Part shown: piece after piece, positions 32,570 through 41,609 of the stretch | How positions within the stretch are numbered: the first letter of the stretch is position 1 | Layout of the letters: every line of letters begins with the position of its first letter | NCBI GenBank assembly: GCA_959027945.1 | Contig: CAUFRO010000001.1 | Coordinates: forward strand, 1 to 64,000 | From: an uncultured Collinsella sp. | Lineage (GTDB): Bacteria; Actinomycetota; Coriobacteriia; Coriobacteriales; Coriobacteriaceae | Direction of reading: 5' to 3' | Length of the DNA stretch: 64,000 bases | Notes under the pieces: generated by a model | Databases searched by the model: none | Seen by the model: only the letters and a program-made list of their open reading frames with translations | Told to the model about the DNA's origin: nothing | Translations under genes and position numbers: made by a program

Positions 32570-34762
32570 TTAGCCGACCGTATCGTCAGGCGTGGGCGAG
32601 GGGTCGGGAGTGGGCGTAGGCGTAGGCGTGCCGCCATCGCCACCGGTCGAACCACCAGTGGAGCCGCCCGTCGAGCCACCGGTCGTACCGGTGCCGCCGG
32701 TGGTGTCGCCGCCCGTGGTCTCGGTGGTCGTGGTCGTCGTGGTAGTCGTTGTGGTGGTTTCCTCTTCGTCCTCGTTTTCGTCCTTGTCGTCGTTCTCCGT
32801 CTTCTTGGTGTTGTTGGTGCCGTAGAACTTCCAGACGCTGTTGTTCTTGTAGGTGGGCGCCGTTCCGGTCGCAAACTCCTCGCGCTCGGTACCGGTCAGA
32901 ACGGTGTTCATAAATCGCTTAAAGACAGGCAGGTTGGTGCTGTCGCCCAGCAGGTCCGTGCCGTATTTTTGGATGGGGATCTCGCCCGCGGAATAGCCGG
33001 TCCACAGGGCGCACGCCAGCTGCGGGGTATAGCCGCAGAACCACAGGTTAGTGGTGTTGTCGGTGGTGCCCGTCTTGCCGGCATAGGGCTGGTTGACGCT
33101 CAGGGCACCGGCAGCACCCGTACCGCCGCCCTGCATGACGCCGGACAGAACATCGGTGACCGCGGCGGCCTCGCCCTCGGTAAGCACCTGTGAGGGATTG
33201 TCCGTGTGCTGGTACAGCACCGAACCGGTACGAGAGTCAATCTCGGTGATGGCGATCGGCTGGCGATAGTAGCCGCCGTTGGCAAACGTCGCGTAGGCGG
33301 CGGCCATCTCGAGCGGCGAGATCGAGCCGGTGCCGAGCGTCATGACGGGAACGTCCTCGATGTTGTCCTTGGCGGGATCGATGCCGAGCTTTTTGACGAG
33401 TGAGATGATCTTGCTGTTGCCGACGGCTTCCGCCACCTGGATGTAGCCGGTGTTGGAGGAGTATGCCGTTGCCTGCTTAAGCGTGATGTTGCCATAGCTA
33501 TGGCTGTCGTAGTTTTGGACCTCGGTCGTGGTGCCCTTAGCCTTGAGCGGCGAATTGCAGTTGAGGGTGACGTTGGGGTTCATGCCGTTTTGGATGGCGG
33601 TTGCCAGCGTAAAGGCCTTAAAGGTGGAGCCGACGGGACGCTTGGCCGTGGCATGGTTTACGTGGTTCTCGTCGGCGTTGTAGTCGTAGCCGCCCACCAT
33701 GCACTTGATGTAGCCGGTCTTGGGGTCGACGACGACCATGCCCATATCCAGGCCGTCGAGTGAGAGCGTGTCGAGCTGCTGGCGGACGGCATTCTCTGCC
33801 ACCTGCTGCATCGTGGGGTCGATGGTGGTCTTGACGGTCAGACCGCCCTTAAAGAGCACGTCGGTCGAGAACTCCTGCTCCAGCAGCTGCTTAACATAGG
33901 CGACAAAGTAGGGCTGCGAGTATACGTCGACGCCGCTGCCCGAAATCTCGGTCACGTTGAGGGTGATGGGCTCGGCCTGTGCGGCATCGTGCTCCTCCTG
34001 CGTAATGTGGCCCAGGCGCAGCATGTTGTCGAGGACCTTGTTGCGGCGAGACAGTGCCAGATCGGGATTGACCGTGGGGTCGTACTGCGAAGGCGAGTTG
34101 GGAAGGCCGATCAACAGTGCGGCTTCGCTCAGGGTGAGGTCGGCGGCGCTCTTGGACAGGTAGGTCTCGGCTGCGGCCTCGATGCCGTAGGCGCCGTGGC
34201 CGTAATAGATGGTGTTGAGGTACATCATGAGGATCTCGTCTTTGGAGTACATGTCCTCCATCTTTACGGCGATGTAGGCCTCGCGCACCTTACGCTCGAT
34301 GGTCGAGTCGAACTGCTCCTCCTGCAGGATGGTGTTGCGCACCAGCTGCTGGGTGATAGTCGAGGCGCCTTCGTGCCCGCCGCCGAGGGTTGCCACCGCA
34401 GCACGCGCGATACCCCACAGGTCGATACCGCCGTGCTCGTAGAAGCGCTCGTCCTCGACGTCAACGGTGCCCTGCAGCACGTAGGGGGAGACCTCGTCCT
34501 TGGTGATGGACTTGCGGTTTTGCGTGTAGAAGCTTGCGATCTTGTTGCCGTTGCAGTCGACGATCTCGGTGGGCTCGCTCACCAGATACGCGTTGGCGTC
34601 GGTGTAGTCGGGCAGATCGGACAGCCAGCGGTTGACGTTGCCGACCATGCCGATGCCAAATGCCACGCCCGCAATCAGCAGAAAGCCCAAAAACGAGAGC
34701 AGGATTATGGGCAGGGCATGCGTCTTTGAACGGCTGCGTCCCTGTCGTTGGCGAGGACCCAT
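32570..34762 (-). CDS. Class A penicillin-binding protein (transglycosylase/transpeptidase)
   Basis: About 730 aa. Makes and cross-links peptidoglycan. One N-terminal transmembrane helix (LPIILLSFLGFLLIAGVAFG, about 16-40), a GT51 domain with catalytic EDERFYEHGG and GASTITQQLVRN, then a transpeptidase with active-site STFK, SSNTG and KTGTT. The last ~90 residues are low-complexity: an acidic stretch, a run of Thr, GGSTGGSTGG repeats and PTPTPTPDP. They resemble a flexible extracytoplasmic wall-spanning tail. GGAGG lies 8 nt before the ATG at 34762, preferred over a start 41 codons earlier. Divergent from the U32 gene. Confidence 0.93.
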   Translation of the reverse strand: MGPRQRQGRSRSKTHALPIILLSFLGFLLIAGVAFGIGMVGNVNRWLSDLPDYTDANAYLVSEPTEIVDCNGNKIASFYTQNRKSITKDEVSPYVLQGTVDVEDERFYEHGGIDLWGIARAAVATLGGGHEGASTITQQLVRNTILQEEQFDSTIERKVREAYIAVKMEDMYSKDEILMMYLNTIYYGHGAYGIEAAAETYLSKSAADLTLSEAALLIGLPNSPSQYDPTVNPDLALSRRNKVLDNMLRLGHITQEEHDAAQAEPITLNVTEISGSGVDVYSQPYFVAYVKQLLEQEFSTDVLFKGGLTVKTTIDPTMQQVAENAVRQQLDTLSLDGLDMGMVVVDPKTGYIKCMVGGYDYNADENHVNHATAKRPVGSTFKAFTLATAIQNGMNPNVTLNCNSPLKAKGTTTEVQNYDSHSYGNITLKQATAYSSNTGYIQVAEAVGNSKIISLVKKLGIDPAKDNIEDVPVMTLGTGSISPLEMAAAYATFANGGYYRQPIAITEIDSRTGSVLYQHTDNPSQVLTEGEAAAVTDVLSGVMQGGGTGAAGALSVNQPYAGKTGTTDNTTNLWFCGYTPQLACALWTGYSAGEIPIQKYGTDLLGDSTNLPVFKRFMNTVLTGTEREEFATGTAPTYKNNSVWKFYGTNNTKKTENDDKDENEDEEETTTTTTTTTTTTETTGGDTTGGTGTTGGSTGGSTGGSTGGDGGTPTPTPTPDPSPTPDDTVG

Positions 34763-34924
34763 ATATTGACCTCCAGGTATGTCGTGCCGGACGGTGGATG
34801 TGCCGTCGGGGCAGGATGGACATAAGTTATTACACGATAAACCAAACGGGGCGCGCGATGCCTCGTGTATGCTGGAAGACGGCATTTTTCAGAGTGAATG
34901 CATACCTTGGTAAGGAGTTTGTCG

Positions 34925-36883
34925 ATGGCGATTCGGACGATGGGGCCGAGCGGACAATACGAGACTGGATTGGATGCTGCTGGTGCGGCGCTGCCCGAGT
35001 TGCTGGCGCCGGCGGGCGGGCTCGACCAGATGCTTGCGGCCATCGCCGCGGGTGCCGATGCCATCTATGCGGGGTTGGGCGGCTTTAACGCCCGTGTGAG
35101 CGCCCATGGCTTTACGGATAACGAGTTTGCGCGCGGCTGCGCCGTGGCGCATGCCCATGGCGTGCGTGTGTACGTAACGCTCAACGTGTTCGTGTTTGAC
35201 GATGAGTTGTCCGACGCGGTGGTGTTGGGAGCTCATGCACTGGAGCTGGGCGCCGATGCTCTGATTGTCGCCGATGCCGGGTTGGCCTGCGCGCTGCGCG
35301 CGGCGATTCCCGGGGTCGAGATTCACCTGTCCACGCAGGCGGGCGTTCATAGCGAAGGCGCCGTGCGGCTTGCCGCCGATGAGCTGGGGGTCGAGCGCGT
35401 GACGACGGCACGCGAGCTGACGGTCGACGAGATTGCGGCGCTATGTGCCACGGGTGTGCCCATCGAGGTATTCTGCCACGGTGCGATTTGCATCGGCTAT
35501 TCGGGGGCGTGCGAGTTCTCGGCCCTGCGGCGTGGGCGCTCGGCGATGCGCGGCGACTGCACGCAGCCGTGCCGTCTGGCGTACGACCTGGTGGACGAGG
35601 CGGGGCAGAGCGTTGTCGCCGTCGAGGGAGATCGCCTGCTGTGCCCGCGCGACTATCTGGGTATTGCGCATCTGCCCGAGCTTGTAGATGCCGGCGTGGC
35701 GTCGCTCAAGATCGAGGGGCGCATGAAGAACCCCGATTACGTATTCAACGTGGTGCGGGTGTGGCGCCGGGCACTCGATATGCTGTGCGACGGCGCGTGG
35801 GACCCCGATGCCGTGGAAGAGCTTGAGCGCGAGCTGGGAAGGTCGTTTAACCGCGGGTTTACCGACGCGTATTTGCGAGGCCGCTCGGGTGCGGAGCTTA
35901 TGAGTTTTGAACGCGCAATTAACCAGGGCGTGCGCGTGGGGCGTTTGGTCGCTGTGGGCCACGAAGAGGTGACCGTTGAGCTCGACGCCGCCGTGGCGGC
36001 GGGTGACACGCTCGAGATTCGGTTCTATCCGGGTGTCGACGCGCGTCCCGATGCGCCCAAGCGCTGGCCGCAGGTGCCCTGCCCGGTGGATGCAGCAGCG
36101 GGGAAGCGCATCGTCGTGCATTGCAAGCGTAAGGTGGACGCGGGCTGCGAGGTGTACCTGATTCGCAGCGCCGGCGTGTTGGATCAGACGGCGGCGGTGT
36201 TGGAGCGCATGCGGGCCGAGGCGGATGCGATTGCGCCCGTTGAGCGTGCCGTTGAAGTGCTGCCCTTTGAGGGCGTTGCGGTGGATGGCGGTGCATCGAC
36301 GGAGTTGGTGGAGTGCGCGGTTCCCACTCGCATGGTTTTTGCTTGGCAGCTGATGGATGCCGACCCGCGCGGAGAACTCGATTTGTCCGACGCCGTTGTG
36401 GTGCTTGACGAGGTGTGCCGCGCGAGTGACGCTGACTGGACCCGCTCACTGATGCAGCGTGCCGGGCGCGTCGTCTGCCGCAACCTGGGGCAGGTGGCGA
36501 TCGCTCGCGAGCTGGGCGTGACGTTTGACGTGGCGGCGCCGGTGTTCTGCGCGAATCGGGCCACGCTTACCTGGCTGCGCGGATTCGGTGCGGGGCGGGT
36601 GTACTTGCCGGCCGAGTTGCTCGGCAATGATGCGGAGCGTATTGCCGAGCTGGCTGCTGAACCCGGCGTCTTGGGTCCGGTCGACGCCGACCGTCCCGAG
36701 CTTATGGTGTGCGAGCACTGCCTGCTGACCGCCGAGGGCGTCTGCGTCACCGATGCGACGGGACAGGTTCGTTGCCGCGACTGCTTGCGTCGTCGGCAGG
36801 TACGCTATCTGGTCGAGCGTGACGGTACACGTCTGCCAGTTGCCATTGACGCATGCGGCAGGACGAGGATTTTCCTGTCGTAG
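34925..36883 (+). CDS. U32 peptidase-family protein (RlhA/TrhP-like)
   Basis: About 652 aa. U32 family enzymes hydroxylate RNA (TrhP on tRNA, RlhA on 23S rRNA) despite the peptidase name. The N-terminal LLAPAGGLDQMLAAIAAGAD barrel and the cysteine cluster (CHGAICIGYSGACEFS and GDCTQPCRLAY, about 185-225) match. The length is close to the long RlhA class. A second four-cysteine group (CEHC and CRDC, about 598-625) lies near the end. AAGGAG sets the ATG at 34925 over one nine codons earlier. Which RNA it modifies cannot be told. Confidence 0.85.
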   Translation: MAIRTMGPSGQYETGLDAAGAALPELLAPAGGLDQMLAAIAAGADAIYAGLGGFNARVSAHGFTDNEFARGCAVAHAHGVRVYVTLNVFVFDDELSDAVVLGAHALELGADALIVADAGLACALRAAIPGVEIHLSTQAGVHSEGAVRLAADELGVERVTTARELTVDEIAALCATGVPIEVFCHGAICIGYSGACEFSALRRGRSAMRGDCTQPCRLAYDLVDEAGQSVVAVEGDRLLCPRDYLGIAHLPELVDAGVASLKIEGRMKNPDYVFNVVRVWRRALDMLCDGAWDPDAVEELERELGRSFNRGFTDAYLRGRSGAELMSFERAINQGVRVGRLVAVGHEEVTVELDAAVAAGDTLEIRFYPGVDARPDAPKRWPQVPCPVDAAAGKRIVVHCKRKVDAGCEVYLIRSAGVLDQTAAVLERMRAEADAIAPVERAVEVLPFEGVAVDGGASTELVECAVPTRMVFAWQLMDADPRGELDLSDAVVVLDEVCRASDADWTRSLMQRAGRVVCRNLGQVAIARELGVTFDVAAPVFCANRATLTWLRGFGAGRVYLPAELLGNDAERIAELAAEPGVLGPVDADRPELMVCEHCLLTAEGVCVTDATGQVRCRDCLRRRQVRYLVERDGTRLPVAIDACGRTRIFLS

Positions 36884-36979
36884 GTGCCGCGTCGCGTCAG
36901 TTTGTTATCATAAGAGAGTTTATGGACTTCCAGCACCGCCGTTTTCGGCGAGGGTGCTATAGAAAAAGGAGGATACCCA

Positions 36980-38191
36980 ATGCTGTCTGTTGACGAGCAA
37001 ATGCGTATCATCACCTCGGGCGCCGCGCAGATCGTTCCCGAGGCCGACCTTCGCAAGAAGCTTGAGAAGGGCGAGCCCCTCAACATCAAGCTCGGCGTCG
37101 ATCCCACCAGCCCCGACCTGCACCTGGGCCACGCCGTGCCCCTGCGCAAGATGCGTCAGTTCCAGGACCTGGGCCACAACGTCACCCTCATCATCGGCAA
37201 CGGCACCGCGCTGATCGGCGACCCTTCGGGCAAGAATTCCACCCGTCCGCAGCTTTCGCAGGAGCAGATTGAGGCCAATGCCGAGACCTACGTGAGCCAG
37301 GCCATGAAGATCCTGGATCCCGAGAAGACCACCATCGTGCACAACGGCGACTGGATCCTTTCGATGGACCTGGCCGGCCTGCTGCAGGTGTGCTCCAAGT
37401 TCACCGTCGCCCGCATTCTTGAGCGCGACGACTTTACCAAGCGCTACCAGTCTCAGACGCCGATCGCCCTGCATGAGTTCCTGTATCCCGTGATGCAGGC
37501 TTTCGACTCCGTGCAGATCAAGGCCGACGTGGAGATGGGCGGCACCGATCAGCTCTTCAACCTGCTCGCTGGCCGTGAGCTCATGGAGAAGATGGGCATG
37601 GAGCCGCAGATCGCGCTCACCATGCCGCTGCTCGAGGGTACCGACGGCGTGCGCAAGATGTCCAAGTCATACGGCAACTACATCGGCCTGACCGACGCTC
37701 CCAAGGATATGTTCGGCAAGACCATGTCCATCCCCGATGAGATGATCGGCAAGTACTACCGCCTGGCGAGCTCGCTCACCCCGGCCGAGGTCGACAAGAT
37801 CGACGCTGCCCTGGCCGATGGTTCTGCCGACCCCTACGAGCTCAAGCGCGCTCTGGGTCGCGACCTGTGCGACACCTACCACGGCGTCGGTGCCGGCGAC
37901 GAGGCTCAGGCCGAGTTCGACCGCGTGTTCAAGGAGGGCCAGCTTGCCGACTTCCCCGAGAAGCACGTTGAGCTGACCGTCAACGACGAGGGCCAGATCT
38001 ACCTCGCAGGCCTGCTTAAGGACCTGGGCCTTTCGGCGAGCGCCGGCCAGGCCCGTCGCGACATTGACGGTGGCGGCGTCAAGATCAACGGCAAGGCGGT
38101 GGCTCCCAAGAGCTATAACATCGATCCCAGCGCCCTCAAGCTGGGCGACACCCTCTCCGTAGGCAAGCGCAAGGGCTTTAAGTTGGTCTAA
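36980..38191 (+). CDS. tyrS: Tyrosyl-tRNA synthetase
   Basis: 403 aa class I synthetase. HIGH motif HLGHAVPL near residue 50 and KMSKS near 227; a C-terminal S4 RNA-binding domain (SASAGQARRDIDGGGVKING). AAAAGGAGG precedes the ATG. The 96-bp upstream gap is too short for a full T-box. Followed by a clean terminator. Confidence 0.97.
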   Translation: MLSVDEQMRIITSGAAQIVPEADLRKKLEKGEPLNIKLGVDPTSPDLHLGHAVPLRKMRQFQDLGHNVTLIIGNGTALIGDPSGKNSTRPQLSQEQIEANAETYVSQAMKILDPEKTTIVHNGDWILSMDLAGLLQVCSKFTVARILERDDFTKRYQSQTPIALHEFLYPVMQAFDSVQIKADVEMGGTDQLFNLLAGRELMEKMGMEPQIALTMPLLEGTDGVRKMSKSYGNYIGLTDAPKDMFGKTMSIPDEMIGKYYRLASSLTPAEVDKIDAALADGSADPYELKRALGRDLCDTYHGVGAGDEAQAEFDRVFKEGQLADFPEKHVELTVNDEGQIYLAGLLKDLGLSASAGQARRDIDGGGVKINGKAVAPKSYNIDPSALKLGDTLSVGKRKGFKLV

Positions 38192-38218
38192 CGAGCGAGT
38201 TGACCTCACAAGTGCAAT

Positions 38219-38254
38219 AAGGCCGCAGCCGGGAATCCCGACTGCGGCCTTTTA
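38219..38254 (+). terminator. Terminator of tyrS
   Basis: AAGGCCGCAG(CCGGGAATCCCGA)CTGCGGCCTTTT: a 10-bp stem with a second short inner stem and four T, 28 nt after the stop. Confidence 0.85.
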
Positions 38255-38282
38255 GTTACGCGGTTTTACCAAACCGCGTAAC
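38255..38282. repeat. Perfect 12-bp hairpin
   Basis: GTTACGCGGTTT-TACC-AAACCGCGTAAC, directly adjoining the tyrS terminator. Function unknown. Confidence 0.65.
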
Positions 38283-38295
38283 GGCTCGACGCTGC

Positions 38296-38394
38296 AAACC
38301 CGCCAGAGCGGCAATCTGCCTTTCAACTTCGGCGGCATGACCAAAAGATCAATGCCGCCTCGTTTCAAGGCACCTTGCTCGCTCTGGCGGGTTT
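38296..38394. repeat. Long imperfect palindrome with 43-nt arms
   Basis: Arms 38296-38338 and 38352-38394 share AAACCCGCCAGAGCG at the outer end and GGCGGCAT at the inner end, with mismatches between. The two arms are equal in length. It looks like a dispersed palindromic element, or the remnant of one, in the tyrS-adenine deaminase gap. Confidence 0.6.
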
Positions 38395-38438
38395 TCGCTG
38401 ACTTTGCCAAGGCATCGGCGCCGCCGTTGTTGGTACTT

Positions 38439-38520
38439 GGGGACGTTCCTTATGTGCCGGCACCTGGGGACACTCCTTGTCATTGGTGCAAAGCAACCTC
38501 TCCTCATTGCACCAAATGGC
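38439..38520. repeat. GGGGAC-type intergenic repeats, site 1
   Basis: GGGGACGTTCCTT at 38439 and GGGGACACTCCTT at 38466 are followed by a 39-bp unit (38482-38520, ATTGGTGCAAAGC...GCACCAAATGGC) whose ends are inverted. That unit recurs at 51974-52012. The rest of the 38395-38640 stretch shows nothing else but the deaminase ribosome site. Confidence 0.65.
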
Positions 38521-38640
38521 GTGTGCCGTTAAGCGGAAGGGGTGTTAGCGGGGCCTTCTTTTGGGCATACAATTGCTATTGGCTTGCTGCGGTGAAGGCT
38601 CGTCCGCTCCGCAGTTATTTCTACCGTTAAAGGAGTATGT

Positions 38641-40461
38641 ATGTCCGTTGAGGTCATGAGGTCCGTGATTGATGCAGCCGAGGGCCGCGTGCCCGTCGAC
38701 ACGCTGTTTGCCAATGCGCAGATTGTCGACGTATATGGCCAGCGCGTGGCGCCCGGTAGCGTTGCCGTCAAGGACGGCGTAATCGTCGGCGTGCTCTACG
38801 ACGGTCGCGACGATGCCGCTGGCACCTATGAGGCGACCGAGGTCATTGACTGCCAGGGCCGCTATCTCGCCCCCGGCTTTATCGACGGACATCTGCACAT
38901 TGAGTCCTCGAACATCCGTCCCGCCGAGTATGCGCGCATGGCGGCGACGCGCGGCACCACCACTGCCATTGCCGACAGCCACGAGATCGCCAACGTTTCC
39001 GGCCTGGACGGCCTGCGCTTTATGATCGAGGATGGCCGCCGCGCACCCATCTCCATCAAGTACATGATGCCTTCGTGCGTGCCCGCGCTGCCCGACGAGC
39101 AGGCCGGTGCCGTTATTTCGGCTGCCGATATGCAGGCGTTTTTTGCCGAGCATCCAGGCGATGTCTTTGGTCTGGGCGAAATGATGAACCTGCCGGGCGT
39201 CTTTATGGCCGACCCCGAGACCTGTGCTCGCATCGATGCTGCCAACCAGACGCCGTCCAAGCAGGTCGACGGCCATGCGCCGCTCGTTGCCGGTAAGGAC
39301 CTCAACGCCTATGCCGCAGCGGGCATTATCGCCGACCACGAGTCGACGATTCCCGAGGAGGCGCTCGACAAGCTATCCCGCGGCATGTATGTGATGCTGC
39401 GTGAGGGCACGTGCAGCCACGACTTGGCCAATTTGTCCCCGATGCTGCTGGAGAATCCCGCGCGCGCCCGCCGCTGCTGCTTTGCGACTGACGACCGCGC
39501 CCCTTCCGATGCGCTTGCGACCGGCATGATCGACAATGCCTGCCGCGTGGCGATTGAGGCCGGTGTCGACCCCGTGGTCGCTATCTCCATGGCGTCCCTC
39601 TCCACGGCCGAGGCGTTTGGCCTGGACCACGGTTGCCGCGACCCGCACGAACTGCGTGGCGCCATCGCCCCGGGCAAGCGTGCCGACCTGCTGGTACTCA
39701 ACGACCTGACGTTTGCCACAGCTCCGCATCGCGTGTATGCCGCCGGCGCGCTCGTGGCACAGGACGGCACTTTTGTGGGCGAGGTTGCGCCCGAGACCGC
39801 CGAGGTCGCAGCGCTTGCCGATGAGCTGCGTGCTTCCGTTAAGCTGCCGAAGCTATCGCTCGACGTGTTCGACTATGCCTTTAAGCCGGGCGAGGCCGTG
39901 ATCGACGTGGTGCCGGGCAAGGCCATCACGAGCATGGCTCGTCCCGAGAATGCCGAGGGCCTGCGCCGCATTATGCTGATCGAGCGTCACGGTCGCGGCG
40001 TGTCGCTGCAGGCCGAGGGCGCCGATGGCGACGGTCCCGCCGGCATGGGGCTCGTCGGCAAGCATATCGGCCGTGGCTGGGTGCGCGGCTTTACCATCAC
40101 GGGCGGTGCCATCGCCTCGACGATTGGCCACGATTCGCACAACGTGTGCGTCGTGGGCGATAACGCTGCCGATATGATGGCTGCCGTCGAGGCTGTTGGC
40201 CAGGGCGGCCACGTGCTGGTGCGCAACGGCGAGGTCGTGGCGCGTATTCCGCTGGCGCTTGGTGGTCTGATGAGCGAGGGCACGGCCGAGGATGTCGCCG
40301 CACAGCACGACGACTTTATGGTCAAGGCGCGCGCCATGGGTATCGAGCCGCCGCTCGACCCCATCATGGGCATCATCTTCCTGCCCCTGCCGGTCATCCC
40401 GACGCTCCGCATCCGCCCCGAGGGCATGTTCGACGTCACGACCTTCACCTACGCCGACTAG
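38641..40461 (+). CDS. ade: Adenine deaminase
   Basis: 606 aa amidohydrolase converting adenine to hypoxanthine and ammonia. The N-terminal metal motif GFIDGHLHIESS, then ADSHEIANVSG and FATDDRAPSD match the family; the C-terminal adenine-deaminase domain (GGAIASTIGHDSHNVCVVG) is present. AAAGGAG precedes the ATG. It supplies purine salvage or catabolism and could feed the purine block at 10.5-19.7 kb, although it is not in that operon. The stop codon is the start of a GACTAGTCAT repeat. Confidence 0.95.
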   Translation: MSVEVMRSVIDAAEGRVPVDTLFANAQIVDVYGQRVAPGSVAVKDGVIVGVLYDGRDDAAGTYEATEVIDCQGRYLAPGFIDGHLHIESSNIRPAEYARMAATRGTTTAIADSHEIANVSGLDGLRFMIEDGRRAPISIKYMMPSCVPALPDEQAGAVISAADMQAFFAEHPGDVFGLGEMMNLPGVFMADPETCARIDAANQTPSKQVDGHAPLVAGKDLNAYAAAGIIADHESTIPEEALDKLSRGMYVMLREGTCSHDLANLSPMLLENPARARRCCFATDDRAPSDALATGMIDNACRVAIEAGVDPVVAISMASLSTAEAFGLDHGCRDPHELRGAIAPGKRADLLVLNDLTFATAPHRVYAAGALVAQDGTFVGEVAPETAEVAALADELRASVKLPKLSLDVFDYAFKPGEAVIDVVPGKAITSMARPENAEGLRRIMLIERHGRGVSLQAEGADGDGPAGMGLVGKHIGRGWVRGFTITGGAIASTIGHDSHNVCVVGDNAADMMAAVEAVGQGGHVLVRNGEVVARIPLALGGLMSEGTAEDVAAQHDDFMVKARAMGIEPPLDPIMGIIFLPLPVIPTLRIRPEGMFDVTTFTYAD

Positions 40462-40510
40462 TCATCGGGGACGTTCTTAAACGACTAGTCATCGGGGACA
40501 CTCTTTGACG
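40456..40510. repeat. GACTAGTCAT-GGGGACGTTC repeats, site 2
   Basis: Two direct units (GACTAGTCATCGGGGACGTT and GACTAGTCATCGGGGACACT) starting in the last codon and stop of adenine deaminase. The reverse complement of the same pair lies at 41526-41609. Confidence 0.7.
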
Positions 40511-40600
40511 TGTTGCCTGGCGCTGCGACTGTGGGACCCCTGGTGCGCGTGAGCTATTTGCTAGGTCCTTGTAACGTTTGCGCCCGCGGAGTCTTACCTG

Positions 40601-40662
40601 AGCTCCCTTTGGGTACGTTGGAATTGGATACACGTTCGATTCCAATAAGCCCGAAGGGAGCT
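40601..40662 (+). promoter_or_regulatory. Hairpin burying the ribosome site of the HAD gene
   Basis: AGCTCCCTTTGGG (40601) pairs with GCCCGAAGGGAGCT (40649-40662), and an inner TTGGAAT pairs with ATTCCAA. The 3' arm contains the GGGAG ribosome site 8 nt before the ATG at 40668, so the stem would block translation. The stem followed by TTTTCT could also act as a terminator. Confidence 0.6.
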
Positions 40663-40667
40663 TTTCT

Positions 40668-41462
40668 ATGTTTAAACTGATTGCATCCGATATGGACGGC
40701 ACGCTGCTTGACGAAAACGGCCAGGTGCCTCCCGAGACCTACGAACTGATTTTGGCGCTACGCGAGCATGGCGTGCATTTTGCCGCATCGTCAGGTCGTC
40801 GCTACGATCGCCTGTGCGAGTTCTTTGCGCCCGTTCGTGACAAGATGGACTTTGTCGCAGCTAACGGTGCCCAGGTCTACGCTGACGGCAAGATGGTAGA
40901 CCGTGAGGTGTATTCGCACCTGGCGATTCGAAAGCTCGCCCAGGCCGTCGGGACGTTTCCCAATCTGCATCTTGCGCTCTTTGACCGAACCAAATCCTTC
41001 TTGCTCGATGACGAGTGCAAGTTCGTACGCGAGGTCGATAAGGACCTTCCCAATGCCGAGCGCATTTGGGAACTGCCCGATCCCAGCGTAAATATCATCA
41101 AGGCGAGTATCTTTTGCGATGACTGTGCCGTTATGGACAGTGCGTACGTGCTACAGCGAGAACTCGGTCAGCTCTTTACCTTTGCGCCTTCGGGCAACGC
41201 GTGGATCGATGCCATGCAGCCCGGTGTGTCGAAGGCCTCGGGCATCGCACAGCTTGCGGAGCATTACGGCATTGGACGCGACGAGATCATGGCGTTTGGC
41301 GACTCGATGAACGACTACGAGATCATTCGCTTTGTCGGCACGGGCTGCGCGATGGAAAACGCGCGTCCGGCGCTCAAAGCGGTGGCCGATCGCGTGGTGG
41401 GGCGCAACCGCGACCACGCTGTCCAGCAAGAACTCCGCCGTGTTCTGGAGGGCCTCGCCTAA
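40668..41462 (+). CDS. HAD-superfamily Cof-type sugar phosphatase
   Basis: 264 aa. Catalytic DMDGTLLDENG at residues 8-18; SSGRRYDRL and the closing MAFGDSMNDYEIIRFVGTG are Cof/HAD-IIB motifs, with a cap domain between. Substrate unknown, usually a sugar phosphate or flavin/PLP phosphate. The ribosome site lies inside a hairpin. It is flanked on both sides by the same GACTAGTCAT repeats in opposite orientation. Confidence 0.88.
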   Translation: MFKLIASDMDGTLLDENGQVPPETYELILALREHGVHFAASSGRRYDRLCEFFAPVRDKMDFVAANGAQVYADGKMVDREVYSHLAIRKLAQAVGTFPNLHLALFDRTKSFLLDDECKFVREVDKDLPNAERIWELPDPSVNIIKASIFCDDCAVMDSAYVLQRELGQLFTFAPSGNAWIDAMQPGVSKASGIAQLAEHYGIGRDEIMAFGDSMNDYEIIRFVGTGCAMENARPALKAVADRVVGRNRDHAVQQELRRVLEGLA

Positions 41463-41472
41463 TCTGGCAGTT

Positions 41473-41609
41473 AGGGACGTTCCTTTTCTGCCGGCGGCCG
41501 GGGACAGTCCTTGCGGCGTCCCGCGAAGAGTGTCCCCAACGACTAGTCATTCAAGAACGTCCCCAATGACTAGTCGTTTAAGAACGTCCCCAATGACTAC
41601 CCCCAACGA
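41473..41609. repeat. GGGGAC / GACTAGTCAT repeats, site 3 (inverted)
   Basis: AGGGACGTTCCTT (41473) and GGGGACAGTCCTT (41490), then inverted units AAGAACGTCCCCAATGACTA (twice) and GTGTCCCCAACGACTAGTCA. On the minus strand they match site 2. The repeat ends exactly at the stop codon of the minus-strand HAD gene. Confidence 0.7.

Noticed and set aside
36884..36979. T-box leader before tyrS
   Set aside because: Only 96 bp, no specifier stem or T-box sequence seen.
38395..38640. Purine riboswitch ahead of adenine deaminase
   Set aside because: No conserved three-way junction elements seen; the region is filled with GGGGAC-type repeats.
40601..40670. tRNA-like GTTCGATTCC in the HAD leader
   Set aside because: The flanking bases form one long stem, not a cloverleaf; no acceptor or anticodon arms.
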